DNA from: Catonia carolina
Lineage: Eukaryota > Arthropoda > Insecta > Hemiptera > Achilidae
Length of the DNA: 64,000 bases
Assembly (NCBI GenBank): GCA_035578175.1
Contig: JAQMRL010000012.1
Location: 24,605,460-24,669,459, forward strand
Direction: 5' to 3'
Both the position numbers and the translations under genes were made by a program. The notes below the pieces were generated by a model. That model searched no databases, was not told the origin of the DNA, and saw only the letters and a list, made by a program, of their open reading frames with translations. Each line of letters begins with the position of its first letter. Position 1 is the first letter of the stretch. This document shows positions 11,901-22,089 of this stretch, piece by piece.

Positions 11901-13814
11901 TGGGTTTTGATTACTTTTACTACACATGGAACTTGTTTTAACCGACCTCTTTTTTCTTTTGGTTTTCAAGGATTTGTTGAAATGTGATTTTTGTGGGCTG
12001 TCACTTCCACTAGATGTTGAACTTGATCTACTGGTTGTGCCATGTAGACTTGATGAAGACAATGAAAGAGAACTTTCTCCGCTGGTAGTGCTCTCTGATG
12101 ACGTTTCTTCGGTAGAGTTGTCCGTACTGAAACTAAAAGTTGAGAAACTTTCTGAGAGAGAACTTTTTCCATTGTCCGTTCTACTATCTGAACTTGAAGA
12201 AGTTTTTGATTCAGGTTTCTTGCTATCTGCGGCGCTTTCTGTACTACTGTGTGAACTTGAAGAAGCTTTTGATTCAGATTTCTTTCTATTGGTGGCGCTT
12301 TCCGTACTACTGTGTGAATTTGAAGAAGCTTTTGATTGAGATTTTTTTCTATCGGTGGCGCTATCTGTTTTAGTTTCTGAACTTGCAGAAGTTTGTAATT
12401 GAGAATTTTTTCCATCGCTTGCGCTGTCCGTACTTGAACTGGAACCTGAAGAAGTTTTTGACAAAGATTTTTTCCCATCAGTTATGCTGTCTGCACTACT
12501 TCTTGAACTTGATCTATCTTTGCTACTGTCCGAACTAAAGCTAAAAGTTGAAAAACTTTCTGAGAGAGATCTTTTTTTACTTGATTTTGAATGTTTACTT
12601 TTATCGGATGTTTTCGTAGAACTTGATGATTCTGTACTTTTAGAATTCTTTGAAACACTTTTAACCGAGGATCTGCCTTCTTTTACTTTACTTCTTTTTG
12701 AAATTGATGACGTATGTGGTCCAGTAAGTCTTGTAGTATATTGTCCAATAGTATTTCTTGTAGATTCCTCAGGGTTTTGATAAATTTTTCTACTCATGGA
12801 ACTTATTTTAACCGATCTTATACTATTTTGAATCTTACTTCTGGACCAATCTACATCACTAATCATACTTTTACTCAGCTCTCCACTCGGAAAAATATTT
12901 TTATTTCGGATATTATCTGATTTGATTTCTGATTGTTTATCATAATTTAAATCTCTTTTTGGGCGTTTTTCTGTCGGTCTTTTAAATATACGAGATATGT
13001 TTAGTCTCAAGTTATCTAGTAATAGATTATCCAGTAAATTATACTTCTTTTCTCGCCCTTTTATATTGAATTCCTGTTCTAGATCATCGTCGTTCATATT
13101 TTCATAATGAGCTGGGATTATGGTAGTGTAGATGATTAGTCTTCGAGTGGATGGTACAATTGCCATTGATTTCTCAGTTGGTTTAATACCCAATTTAGCA
13201 TATAATTGGTGTTCTTTCTTTTTTTGTTTTTCTAATAACCGTTGATGCTGTTGTCTGATAAAATCAAAATCAATACCTACAGTTGATACTTGTTTTCTGG
13301 CTTCAATTCGTTTTTTAATTTGTTCTTTTATCTCATATCTAACTAATAATTTTTTCTTTAACTTACGCATTTTTTTCAAATATTGTTTTCTTTCTTCAAC
13401 ATATTTCGTGTAATTTGTTTCTGATAATTTTTGTTGTTTACCTTGAACATCTAAATTCATTGGTATACCTAAATCTATTTTATCCTCCATTTCTGCATAT
13501 TCTTCACCACCAATCATTACTTTCATCTCCTTCATTAATTTCTGTTTCATTAAATAATTTCGCCTAAACATACTTTGGATGTTTTTATTTATTCGTTTTG
13601 ATACTTTTTTAGATTCTTTCATATCACGATGTGCTTGTTGTTTTTTCAACATGTTGTGATAAACTCCAAAGTCCTTGATCGTCAAACGTGTTTTTGCTGT
13701 AGGTGTTGTTGGTTTCCTGAAGTTAAAATAGTGTATCCCTTTAAACGGACCTCTTGAATCGTAGAACATTTGATCTGATCTTGGTTCTAAATAACCGTAT
13801 TTCTGAAAGTACAT
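1710..13814 (-). CDS. Giant Ser/Lys-rich secreted polyprotein (main exon)
   Basis: One open frame of 4034 codons; chance cannot keep 12.1 kb of AT-rich DNA open. Not a family I recognise. Order: basic, partly coiled-coil N-terminus (about 1-280); Ser-rich duplicated blocks (about 360-1290); Ser/Lys repeats (about 1340-1390); a 124-residue unit in triplicate (about 1793-2164); five C-S-I/R-C modules (about 987, 1218, 2452, 2501, 2562); poly-Ser of about 30 (about 2605-2635); KKKE block (about 2780-2800); Gly/Tyr/Phe patch (about 3325-3348); a basic, coil-forming C-terminal third with RGYDR-type repeats (about 3783-3856) and a Lys-rich tail. Eleven R-x-K-R sites end at residues 287, 623, 892, 1123, 1325, 1464, 2181, 2671, 2964, 3075 and 3382, mostly followed by D or E. 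Many N-x-S/T sequons. No signal peptide in this frame. The first four codons are probably not coding: TTTCAG at 13808-13803 reads as a phase-0 acceptor, so the exon likely starts at 13802. Function unknown; structural, adhesive or matrix secretion is inference. Confidence 0.9.
2245..2465 (-). repeat. RGYDR-type tandem repeat in the giant ORF
   Basis: A run of degenerate 12- to 15-base units (plus strand catatcc + acgat or ccttcgat) encodes about 14 tandem copies of R/K-G-Y-D-R, near residues 3783-3856. The units differ slightly, so the array is older than the near-identical 372-bp repeats. It places alternating Arg, Tyr and Asp in a likely disordered, charge-patterned segment. Confidence 0.85.
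5412..5480 (-). repeat. 12-bp KKKE-coding tandem repeat
   Basis: Plus strand (CTCCTTCTTCTT)n encodes K-E-K-K units near residues 2780-2800. It follows a duplicated KKQKTKKKMKKE-type segment. Highly charged, helix-favouring and slippage-prone. Confidence 0.85.
5908..5988 (-). repeat. (CTA)27 trinucleotide repeat coding poly-Ser
   Basis: An uninterrupted run of about 27 CTA units on the plus strand reads as AGT codons on the minus strand. It makes most of a roughly 30-residue serine tract near residue 2605. Use of a single Ser codon shows growth by slippage, so length should vary between individuals. Confidence 0.95.
7322..8437 (-). repeat. Three tandem 372-bp (124-aa) units in the giant ORF
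   Basis: The marker tgtcactacg recurs at 7322, 7694, 8066 and 8438, exactly 372 bases apart. Each unit encodes K-P-K-E-P-E-D-V-N, the Y-F-D-F-R-P-G-M-K-R block, K-H-Y-G-F-T-D-T-S-E-L and a Ser/Asn tail. The DNA copies are almost identical, with differences concentrated at the unit ends. The period keeps the frame, as expected for a selected coding duplication. Confidence 0.95.
9661..9800 (-). repeat. Short Ser/Lys tandem repeat (SKSSN/SKSSK)
   Basis: Degenerate 15-base units built on gatgatttggacttc encode about nine S-K-S-S-(N/E/K) pentads, near residues 1339-1385. A low-complexity coding array inside the giant ORF. Confidence 0.8.
9950..11210 (-). repeat. Two coding copies at 693-bp spacing
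   Basis: About 568 bases are duplicated at a spacing of 693 bases (231 codons); for example ttgcttcaat at 10421 and 11114. Each copy contains a convertase site, D-I-K-D-F-I-E-A-M-I-P-K-K, an N-glycosylation sequon cluster and one C-S-I-C module. Only a handful of base differences were noticed. Confidence 0.92.
11215..12725 (-). repeat. Two Ser-rich coding copies (807/870-bp spacing)
   Basis: A Ser-rich segment occurs twice. The spacing is 807 bases at one end (tgccatgtag at 11231 and 12038) and 870 at the other (gttatgctgt at 11611 and 12481). The 63-base difference is one extra 21-codon S-S-T-E-S-A type unit in the N-terminal copy, so a short repeat expanded inside a larger duplicated one. 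Confidence 0.9.
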
Positions 13815-15914
13815 AATTCTGCGCTACATATTTTACTTAAAATGTATAACAATAGTGAAATACAGTACTGCCTGATTGTAAAGCCTATAACGCACGGGAA
13901 CTCTTTGAATCGACTCATGACGTGATTCAGAATCCATGCTGCATAGATTTTTTTAAAAGCCTCAACCCAGACGCTGCTTCGATTAGAAACTGGATCGACG
14001 TCAGTTGCTATGTTGTTATTCATTTATTTGAAAATAATTGACCGAGACAGTTGAAAGTTCTTCTGCCAAAAACTTTCTCTTATTCTTTTGGTATAAAAAT
14101 AATAATAACAACAAGAAAACATATCATAGGTTTGAAAATAAGTTCATGGCGAAAATTTGTATCCTTAAAAATGGAAGGTTACATAGGTTTTCCACTTTTT
14201 ATGCTTTTGCGTTTCCCAAAATTGTCTTTGTTCGCCAGAACACAATGTATTTACAAAAGCCATTAATATTTTGCGATTTCGTTCACGATTTATTAGACAC
14301 AGTTTAATTCACCATGAAGGACACTTCCCAAAAACAACAATGGGATTCATCTCTTCTAGTGACTGTAACGTTAAATTCATAATCCACAACATAATTGCAA
14401 AAGTAAAATTAAGGACAATCACGATACGCATTCAAATGTAAGCGCGAAGAAAGTCGTAGCTTGTTACATTCACGTCTAGAATGACCAATATTTCACAGCA
14501 ATTATTTTGTGAAGCCCATATCCGATGGAATTTAAAAGACGCTAAAAATTCCAGCCCACAATACATCAGATTTATCAACATTTCAGGACATTCCGGTCAT
14601 AGGTGAGATGCACGCGGGTTTAACCCCAGACGCAAAAAGTCGATTCAAAGAGTTACAGTGAAGACTATCTATAGGATGAGCTTTTACAGTCGACTACCAT
14701 ATGAGGTATGTGTGAAACACGCACAAAATCAGGATGCAAAATTCAAGTGCGTAAGTTTTTACAGTGTCGTACCGTTATGGTACATACCTGCGATGTTCCA
14801 GTCACATTCTGACCTCTCTAGGGAAAGTTGCTGTTTGGAAGTCACTTCTTAAAAAACCAAATATGGGAGAAATGGAGGGTTTAAATCTTGCTACGATGCA
14901 TCATTCACTGAAGTACAAAGGCTCGTAGTATATTAAAGCGTTAAATTACAAAATCTGACATGTTTTTACGTCACGAACTGTTACAACACGGTTAAGATGT
15001 ACACTCTACATGTGAACAATGTTGACCTGCCGTATACATTTGTGAAACTGAAGTAGATTTGAGTAGTGTATTACACGAAACAATTGTGCCACTAACACGG
15101 TGGGAAAACCGGTACAATAAATATAGAAAGACAGTGTAAAGTTGTAGGGGTAACTGCCATAATTTCTAATGGAAATTGTTTGCTTTGTACAACTTTTTTG
15201 TTATTGTACAACTTTTCTGTGGAAGTAGTTCCCACCAACCACATACGATAGTTGGTAGTGAGTAACCCGGCCCCCTCCCGTGGCGAAGATATAAGATCTG
15301 ACAGCTCTATCCGGTCTTGTATGCTTGTCTATCGGTCTGTAATTAGGCCAATAACATTATTTAATTCTACTTTTAATATTATATCATATATTATTAAATA
15401 CTGCTGTAGCAATTTAAAAACTCCTAAATTATTTTATAAAATACAAAAATTTATCTATAGTACAAACTTATCACACAGTAAAGTGTATTTACCTACATAA
15501 TATTATGAGAAAGAAATTTGAATCCTAAGAATTAATCAAAACACAGTTTGATAAAAATAAGAAAGAAACAATAGGCCTACCTACATGTTACTAAAAATAT
15601 AATTAAAAAATACTCTTATAAGGAATCTAATAAAAAATAAAATCTGCGATTACTGTTTGAGTTGTTGAATGTTAAAAGTTTACTTTCGCGAATATAACTT
15701 TTAATTAAAGCGAATTATAACAATTGTATTGAATTACAATATTTCTTTCCCTCAACCCATTTGATTATTGTTTCTATTGCTTTAAGTGCTTTGTGAGTGG
15801 TCGGTACTTTCTCGGATTCGACATCTTTATCATTGGTATATTAGAATAAACACCATCTTTTATAACTTTTTCACGATAATAGAACAGTATTCTACAACCA
15901 TGAAAGTGCGTGTC
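13815..15914. other. No gene recognised; proposed intron, proximal part
   Basis: Upstream of the giant exon on the minus strand. Short open frames here lack codon bias, homology motifs or splice support. There is a short duplicated motif (gtacaactttt at about 15188 and 15209). An in-frame TAG just before the first ATG (about 13824) fits an exon boundary nearby rather than a longer frame. Confidence 0.45.
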
Positions 15915-16290
15915 ATGAAGGAAGTCCGGTTTGTTTGAAGAACTTTATTTCATCAATTACAAAACGAGAAGTTTTTAATGATACACCGATAAAAGCTTGT
16001 GTTCTTTTCTGCTTTGACTGGTTTGACGGAAGTTTTTTTATTTAAAAATTATTAGTAGATCTTGAAGTTTAGGTATAATAAGTACTTAGGTTTTAGTTGG
16101 TTTTCTGTTTATGTTCTTTTAAAACGTATGTTACTTCGTCCAGGATATGTATAAAAAAAATTTAAATTTATAAATAATTACCTTCATGTTTGATGAAATC
16201 ACAGTTTTTCGTATAACGAGAATATTTAAAAGTATAATCCGATGTGGTATTTAATATGGCGGCTATTAAAATAAATTGCTTTCTGGACTT
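15915..16290 (+). repeat. Degraded copy of foldback repeat FB2
   Basis: The sequence gaagtccg...gtttgaag...cttgttcttttctg...gacgg closely matches the left arm of the complete foldback element at 19566-20232. It runs on into that element's centre but lacks the right arm. Confidence 0.6.
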
Positions 16291-16429
16291 CCATCTTTTC
16301 GTGGAGTCGAGATTTATTTTTATTCAGATAGACCAAAAATTACAACCTATTTTTTAGTAAAATATTGAGTAAATGAGTTTTCTTTGTTTCATGTCATAAT
16401 TGAAGCAAAGCCTCCAATGGGGAAACGTC

Positions 16430-16740
16430 GTAGGTGTAAGTCATGTGTTGCCTTGTCCCTTCAAAATAATTTCGAAAGATGTCTTCGTTTTAGTTGGCAT
16501 ATGTCGTTTAAATTGTGTAAGAGATTTCTTGTTTAATAACAGGAATGTTTAAATCTGTGTATTATGTTGTTAATCATGTACCAAGGTGATGCTGGGATTG
16601 GCTTGAGTAATTTCGACTGGTAACTTTGCAGGATTTCAATGTTGGAATGAATTGCCAAGCCCCGTAATCGGATTCCATACAAACAAATTTTACCAAGTTT
16701 CCAATAAAACTTTCCAAATTTTGTGTTCAATTGTTTCCTA
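16430..16740 (-). pseudogene. Jockey-type non-LTR retroelement relic (C-terminal)
   Basis: The minus strand reads Y-G-I-R-L-R-G-L-A-x-x-S-N-I-E-I-L-Q, then A-S-P-W-Y, then I-H-R-F and, after a frameshift, N-I-P-V-I-K-Q-E-I. This order is characteristic of the region after the reverse transcriptase in jockey-clade elements (YGIQLWG...SNIEILQRFQSK...APWYV...IHRDL). Stops and frameshifts show it is dead. No poly(A) tail or target duplication could be assigned. Confidence 0.75.
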
Positions 16741-16852
16741 TTGTTCCGTAGGCTATTATGTTTTTCAACACATTAGTTCAAAATGTAAACCAATACACGA
16801 ATATATTTCAGGGGACAGATACCCTTTTGCCCTCTCTGGATACATATCTGAC

Positions 16853-17113
16853 AGTGTACATAAATATGTAGAAAATAAAATGACAACTTTTGTTTCAAGT
16901 ATTTTCTTCTATAGTGCCTTGTTTAGCGTCAATAAGTGATTTCCCGTATTTTTAAGTAGAACAAAGGTTGATTTTCATTTAGCGTCATTCACTCATGATT
17001 AAAATTAGGTTATGTTTTTCATTTTACATTGTTTAGGCCTACTAATGATTAAACATAGGTTACATGGTTTTTAATTACTTGACAAGAGAAAGTCTCGTGA
17101 GTTTTTTACACTG
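16853..17113 (-). repeat. DR1 fragment
   Basis: It contains the DR1 landmarks gcgtcaataagtgattt, tcattcactcatgatta and the terminal caagagaaagtctcgtgag. It is truncated on its left. Confidence 0.7.
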
Positions 17114-17149
17114 CGATAGAAAAAATAGCCTACAATCGTACCAACAACG

Positions 17150-17255
17150 CCGAAAAGAACAAGCTTTTATTTAGTGTACCATTTAAATTTTTTCGTTTGG
17201 TAGTTAATGGTATAGAGTTCTTTGAACACATTAGACACTTTTTAGGCGCACTTTA
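17150..17255 (-). repeat. Fragment of foldback repeat FB2
   Basis: The sequence cgaaaagaacaagctttta and agttctttgaacaca is the right-arm sequence of the FB2 foldback family. Confidence 0.5.
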
Positions 17256-18890
17256 AAGTTTACGATTAGTAAAGACATCTAGACTACAAAATTGAAGAGG
17301 TGTTGATTGCATGAAACCATGTATGATATATCGCTGATCCATTGTAAATGGGTCATAACATCACAATGTTGTTACGAAGTATAACAATTTAAAATGCGGT
17401 GGGTGAAATGTGTACGTATTTATGTTTTCTATCGCAATTTTAATAATCTACAATTAATAAGTCAGTAATTAAATTTATTTTTTACTAATTAATTAACTAG
17501 TCATTTTAACTATCCAAAATTTGTACCTGCATTTAGTGTACCATTAAAATGGGTTTTGCGCCATTAAATGGGTTCATACTCTTTCGTTTCGTGGACGCCA
17601 CTACAATTTCCGCACATATTTTTCGTGGACGCAACACAATTGTGGAGATCGATTAGATTTTATAGTTTGGTTGTTTTACGAACCAAACCTCTAGTAACGT
17701 ATTTATGGTTGTTGAAAACAGGCGAGTTATTGAATAAAATAAAGGCGTCCGCCTTTATTTCATTCTAGGATCTGATGTCCTATGCACCATCCATCATACT
17801 GTCGCCATCGATATTAGTGTCGATTGAGTTACAGCTAATTTTATTCTATAACCTAACGTAAACTCACCAGCAAGTTTAAGGTAGATCATAGGCTCAATCT
17901 TATCCGTCAGGTAGAAAGTCTTTTTGTGAGTTTTCTCATAGAATTGTTAGTGTGGCAGTATGCCCCGTTCCTATACGAGTTTCACCGCATCTTCTTTAAA
18001 TGCGGGAGGATTCAACATTTTTTTTCGCCATTCCATCTCGCGAAGAAACAAATTAATTCACAGAAAATAATCAATTTACTACAGGCAATACTGGTTGTAC
18101 TCCAATACCGCTATAAAATCTTTAAAAACCCGGTTGTTTTAATAGCCTACCGTTCTAAAATTCAGTTATCAAATAATGAACGCAATTAGATAACAATGAA
18201 GTAGACACCGGGAGAAATAAGAATACAGGCAAGTTGCAATATGACGCTCAGATAACGGAGAAATCGCAAGGGCCATTTAGTGGTAAATAAGAAATCAACG
18301 TTGTGCAATAATAAATCAAAGCAATTCAAAATTTATAATTATGTAAATGCTGTTTTCCGTTTATAAGTAACAGGTATCATTATTCCATTAATTTTCACAT
18401 TAATTAATGTGCAATAAAACGAGAAAAATCTGAAATAGAAATGGGGTCCACGTAACAGATGAGTACTAAAATAGTTTTTAAGGATTTACGTATAGATCAT
18501 ATATAATTTTTTTTTTAAAACACAGTACTGAATCTCAATATTGGGGGAATGTCAATATCCGCGTTATTTCTAAATCCGTGTTATTAGAAAACACGTTTTG
18601 AACGGGGAATAATGTTTTTAAAAAGTGACAAGCTATTGCATCCGAACCAAGTATAACTTAATACTTATTGCTAGTCTCAAAGGGGTTACAAACAATACTC
18701 GGATTGGCTAGACCCACGGTGGAAAGAAAACATGGTTCAGCTCGTCCCGTTGATGATTTTGGTCCAATCTGTGCAACTACGTCACTCATAACAGATTTTT
18801 GCTTGTATGCAGTATTAGAGTCAGCTGTTGGTTGGATTTTATTGAATATGTCATGCGCGTTGCGGCTTCGCACGCGAAGTGTGTGTTATC
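17256..18890. other. No gene or element recognised
   Basis: AT-rich sequence with a partial internal duplication (tttagtgtaccat at about 17175 and 17533). One open frame at 18668-18988 (106 residues) has an equally open opposite strand and no recognisable motif. Confidence 0.4.
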
Positions 18891-18894
18891 AATT

Positions 18895-19540
18895 TAAAAA
18901 ATATACCAGGTGTCCCACGAAGAGGTTGCTACTTTTTAATGAATATACCAGGCGTATCGAATACAGACTGAAAACTTTACAGTTATAATTAATAGATATG
19001 TAAAAAAAGTACCCTCGAGTTTCATTTGCTTATGATTTATCAAAATGGCGGAATAATAAAATAATTTTAAAAAAATGAACAATAATCTTGTGGATAAAAC
19101 CACTTCTTCTTCTTCTTCTTCTTTTGCTAAATAAATTTACACATTTATTAGCCATTTAACACAGTCATTGTTCTTCAAACCTAAAAAAAACTTATTTTTA
19201 TGCACAGATTTGTCCGTTTTTCATTAGATATTACAAAAACTACTGGAGATATGGTTCTGGAACTTATTTTATTCAATTTTTCGAGTTGAAATACATAAGA
19301 AACGATCAAATCTACTCATAAAATTGGGTTCCTAGACCTCTAGTATGAGTTTATTTAGGTGTAGCCTTTGTTCTGAACCCAGGGCGAAATCTTTCGCTAG
19401 TCGTAACTCACTAACGAAGCGTTTCCGGACCCACTTTTATGTAAATTTTTTTCATTATTTTAATGAGAGGAACCCACCTTAGAAGTTTGTCGGATTACTC
19501 TTGAGTCACTCGGTATAAAGACAAGTGTGTCGAACAAATA
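18895..19540. repeat. Dispersed repeat DR3, copy 1
   Basis: Shares blocks with 50770-51200: ttcaaacctaaaa.aaactt, tttcatcagatat..aaaaactactg.ag, and the aaatctttc...cgtaactc.ctaacga stretch. It includes a short (TTC)n run at about 19104-19124. Family not identified; it resembles widely dispersed insect repeats. Confidence 0.5.
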
Positions 19541-19565
19541 GCTATAGTATGTGTATAGTACGCAT

Positions 19566-20232
19566 CACAAAAGAAGTCCGTTGTGTTTGAAGAGCTCTAT
19601 CTCAAAAATAACCCAAGGGAAAATTTGAACGCTACACCAAATGAAAGCTTGTTCTTTTCTGCGTTGATTGGCTTGGCTTAAATTTTATTTTATTTAAAAA
19701 TTAGTCAGAGATAAAGCAATTTACGCAAAAAAGTATTTAAAAATATATAATGTAACGAACGGATTAAAAAGTACCCAGTTTTAATCCGAGTTTCTGTTGA
19801 TGTGCTTTTTAAACATCTGTTAGTCTACTACGTCCAAGCTTTACATAAAATGTTTTTACGTGGAGTCAAAATAGCATTTTTTTAAATGGCTCGCATAATA
19901 AAACGAACATCAGATTTCACTTTATATACATTCACATTATAGAGAAACCTGTGATATTTAACATTCTTAAATGTCGATTTTTTATGTAAAGCCTGGACGG
20001 AGTAACAGACGTTTAAAAAGCACTTCAACGGAAAACCGGCTAAACCAGGATACATTTTATGTGTAAGTTGCTGTACCTCCGACTAATTTCTACATAAAAT
20101 AAAATTTAAGTCAAACCAATCAACGCAGAAAAGAACAGACTTTAATTTGGTGTAGCATTCAAATTTTTCCGTTTAGTTGTTTATAAAATAAAGCTTTTCA
20201 AACACTACGGACTTCTTCGTGGCGTGCACTAT
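19566..20232. mobile_element. FB2 foldback element (complete)
   Basis: Two arms of about 240-290 bases are inverted copies: 19568-19860 against 19985-20226. The left arm gaagtccgttgtgtttgaag matches the reverse complement of cttcaaacactacggacttc-like sequence at the right end. Both arms carry the cttgttcttttctgcgttgattgg-type core. No coding capacity, so a non-autonomous foldback or MITE-like element. Partial relatives lie at 15915-16290 and 17150-17255. Confidence 0.8.
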
Positions 20233-20259
20233 AAAGCAGTCGCTAAATGGACTATACAC

Positions 20260-20263
<4 letters not shown>

Positions 20264-20304
<41 letters not shown>

Positions 20305-20319
20305 AAATATATATATATT
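20264..20319. repeat. (TA)n microsatellite
   Basis: Perfect TA repeat at 20264-20301, a short interruption, then TA again to 20319. It sits just outside the FB2 element. Confidence 0.9.
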
Positions 20320-20394
20320 TTTAAATTCCCCCGCGTACGTCTCTCGACATCATCACACCCCTTCATCTACTTCAACAGCAATACGTACTCATAT

Positions 20395-20430
20395 GCACAC
20401 ACACACATACACACACACACGCACACTCAT
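20395..20430. repeat. (CA)n microsatellite
   Basis: Interrupted CA repeat with a few variant units. Confidence 0.85.
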
Positions 20431-20435
20431 ATATT

Positions 20436-20606
20436 TATAAAAAATCTTCATTGGGCCCATAAGGTTATCGTTTTCAAAAATTTAAAAAGAATTGTTGCGG
20501 TGAATATAAATATGCTGTCAAAATTTCATAAATTCGTTGAGTAGTTTTGGAGATTAGCCTGCACAAAAAACACGCTTTGTCTTTTTACGAATATATTAGT
20601 ACAGAT
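20436..20606 (+). mobile_element. Probable RTE-type/SINE 3' tail
   Basis: The segment ttcgttgagtagttttggag followed by attagc..., ctttgtctttttacgaatatattagtaca resembles the conserved 3' end of widespread RTE-type retroelements and their SINE partners (...TTTTGGAGATTAGC...AATATTAGTATAGAT). Only the 3' end is present. Confidence 0.5.
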
Positions 20607-20768
20607 TATTTGGTAAATTTTTTAAAATATAATGGAAAAAATTTTAATACACAAGCAAATCTCCAAAGTGTAATTAAAGAACCGTCTAAAGAAAGCTGAA
20701 ATCAAAATGTAACCATGGATCTTTGATTTAATATCCGTTTACCATACCGAACTCGAAACTAAAATGTA

Positions 20769-21523
20769 CGAAGGTTGTTTTTTCAACCTTCCATAGGCCA
20801 TAGATAAAAGATAAGTGAAATTAGAAACAATATTTTAGCACTAAAAGCTACGTATACTTACCGTCACTTTTCGATGTAATCACCTTGATGATTGAAGCAT
20901 TTGTTGTACCTGTGTGCAAAATTTCCAATACCCTCTTCATAAATTTTTGCCACCAATGAATTTAAATGGCTCATTACATCGTCTTGTAGCTTCTCCTTGT
21001 CTTTCTCGTGGAGTTCATGCAGCCGGGAACCTCGATTAACTTAGCTATTTATTGTGAAACTTAACAAAGTTTGTGAAGAGCTATTCAAAATAAAATAAAA
21101 GGGATTCTAACTTTTGGAATTGTTCTAATCCATGACAACGGCCGTCCTCATAGTCTTGGTGCAACCTATTGGCTTCTTGAACAATTTTATTGGGACATTT
21201 TTGATCACCCGCTATATAGTCCCCACCTTGCATCAAATGACTTTCATTTGTTCGCTTAACTGAAGAAGTGTTAGCACGGCAGCTAAACTAATGAAAAGCT
21301 TCAAAACAGGATTGACACTCAATTAAAATCGTAGGGGGAATAATTTTATGAAGAGGGGATTCGCAACCTTTTCCACAGTTACGACAATTACCTTAGACGT
21401 CAAGGTGATTATTTCGAAAAGTAACCATGAGTGTACTTAATTTTAGGTAACAAAACATTTTTTTTATATTCGCTTGCCTATCATTTATGGCTTATCAGAA
21501 GTTGAAATAACAAACGGCCTTAG
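20769..21523. mobile_element. Palindromic mariner-like derivative
   Basis: Ends are inverted (cgaaggttg...caaccttccataggccat against ctaaggccgttt...caacttctgataagccat) and flanked by TA at 20767-20768 and 21524-21525. A transposase C-terminal relic reads plus-strand H-D-N-G-R-P-H ... Y-S-P-H-L-A-S-N-D-F-H-L-F near 21125-21270. The last part of that same region is repeated in inverse orientation at about 20870-20990, so the element is built from two opposed 3' ends. The 5' coding part is missing. Confidence 0.75.
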
Positions 21524-21779
21524 TACGTTATAAAATGTCATTATTTTTTATAGTAAGATACTGTAAGTATTAAGTAATTGTTGTCGGTGAAAGACGAATT
21601 AAAAGCTGGCGTCTAAAAAATGTGTTAATTTTTTGTAATAAAAGAAATACACATTGTATAATTTTTACCGATGATAAAATTATGGTTGAGTGTTCCAAAG
21701 TTTAGTTTGATTAGGATGAACAAAAAAGAATACGTACGTAAAATTAATAAAGAGGGAGAACTACTCTCATGCTGTGAAT

Positions 21780-21857
21780 GTGTTTGTGTGTGTGAGTATG
21801 TGTGTGTGTGTGTGTGTGTGTGTGAAATGGAGGGAGAGAGATAGAGAGAGAGAGAGC
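21780..21857. repeat. (GT)n and (GA)n microsatellite
   Basis: A TG/GT run (about 21780-21825) passes into a GA-rich run (about 21830-21857). Confidence 0.9.
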
Positions 21858-22089
21858 TGTAAAAATAAGAAACTGGAACATCTCGTTCACGTTTAGAATT
21901 ATATGACTTTTTATAATTGATTGGAGAAAATATCAAGGTCAAATTAACGCGGTCAAGACGAAGTTCTCAAACGAAGCTGCGAGCTGACGGTATTAGCCCG
22001 AGTTTCCAATTATAAAATATTATGGCGAAGTGGGGTAGAGAGCTATGTTTTTAGTTACACTGAGGAAATTAGGGTGATATGGTAATTAA

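Noticed and set aside
2090..12478. Other minus-strand frames inside the giant ORF (for example 11966-12478, 2090-2548)
   Set aside because: Frame-shifted readings of the same repetitive coding DNA; no start context or homology.
2156..12920. About twenty plus-strand open frames of 60-139 codons opposite the giant gene
   Set aside because: They are antisense shadows of Ser/Lys-rich repeats (poly-Leu, Phe or Tyr translations), repeat with the duplications, and have no independent motifs.
1710..13814. CRISPR-like or bacterial repeat protein origin for the regular coding repeats
   Set aside because: Direct coding repeats in frame, no spacers; flanking DNA is typical animal sequence.
13814..13822. 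Alternative acceptor GTAGCGCAG before the ATG
   Set aside because: Its phase does not match the candidate upstream exon, while TTTCAG four codons on does. It remains possible if extra exons exist.
13787..14023. Minus-strand 78-codon frame just upstream of the giant exon as a possible N-terminus
   Set aside because: It is in a different frame, is not a signal peptide, and overlaps the better TTTCAG acceptor.
18658..18988. Overlapping opposite-strand frames of 71 and 106 codons
   Set aside because: No motif, no codon bias judged by eye, and simultaneous openness on both strands suggests chance.
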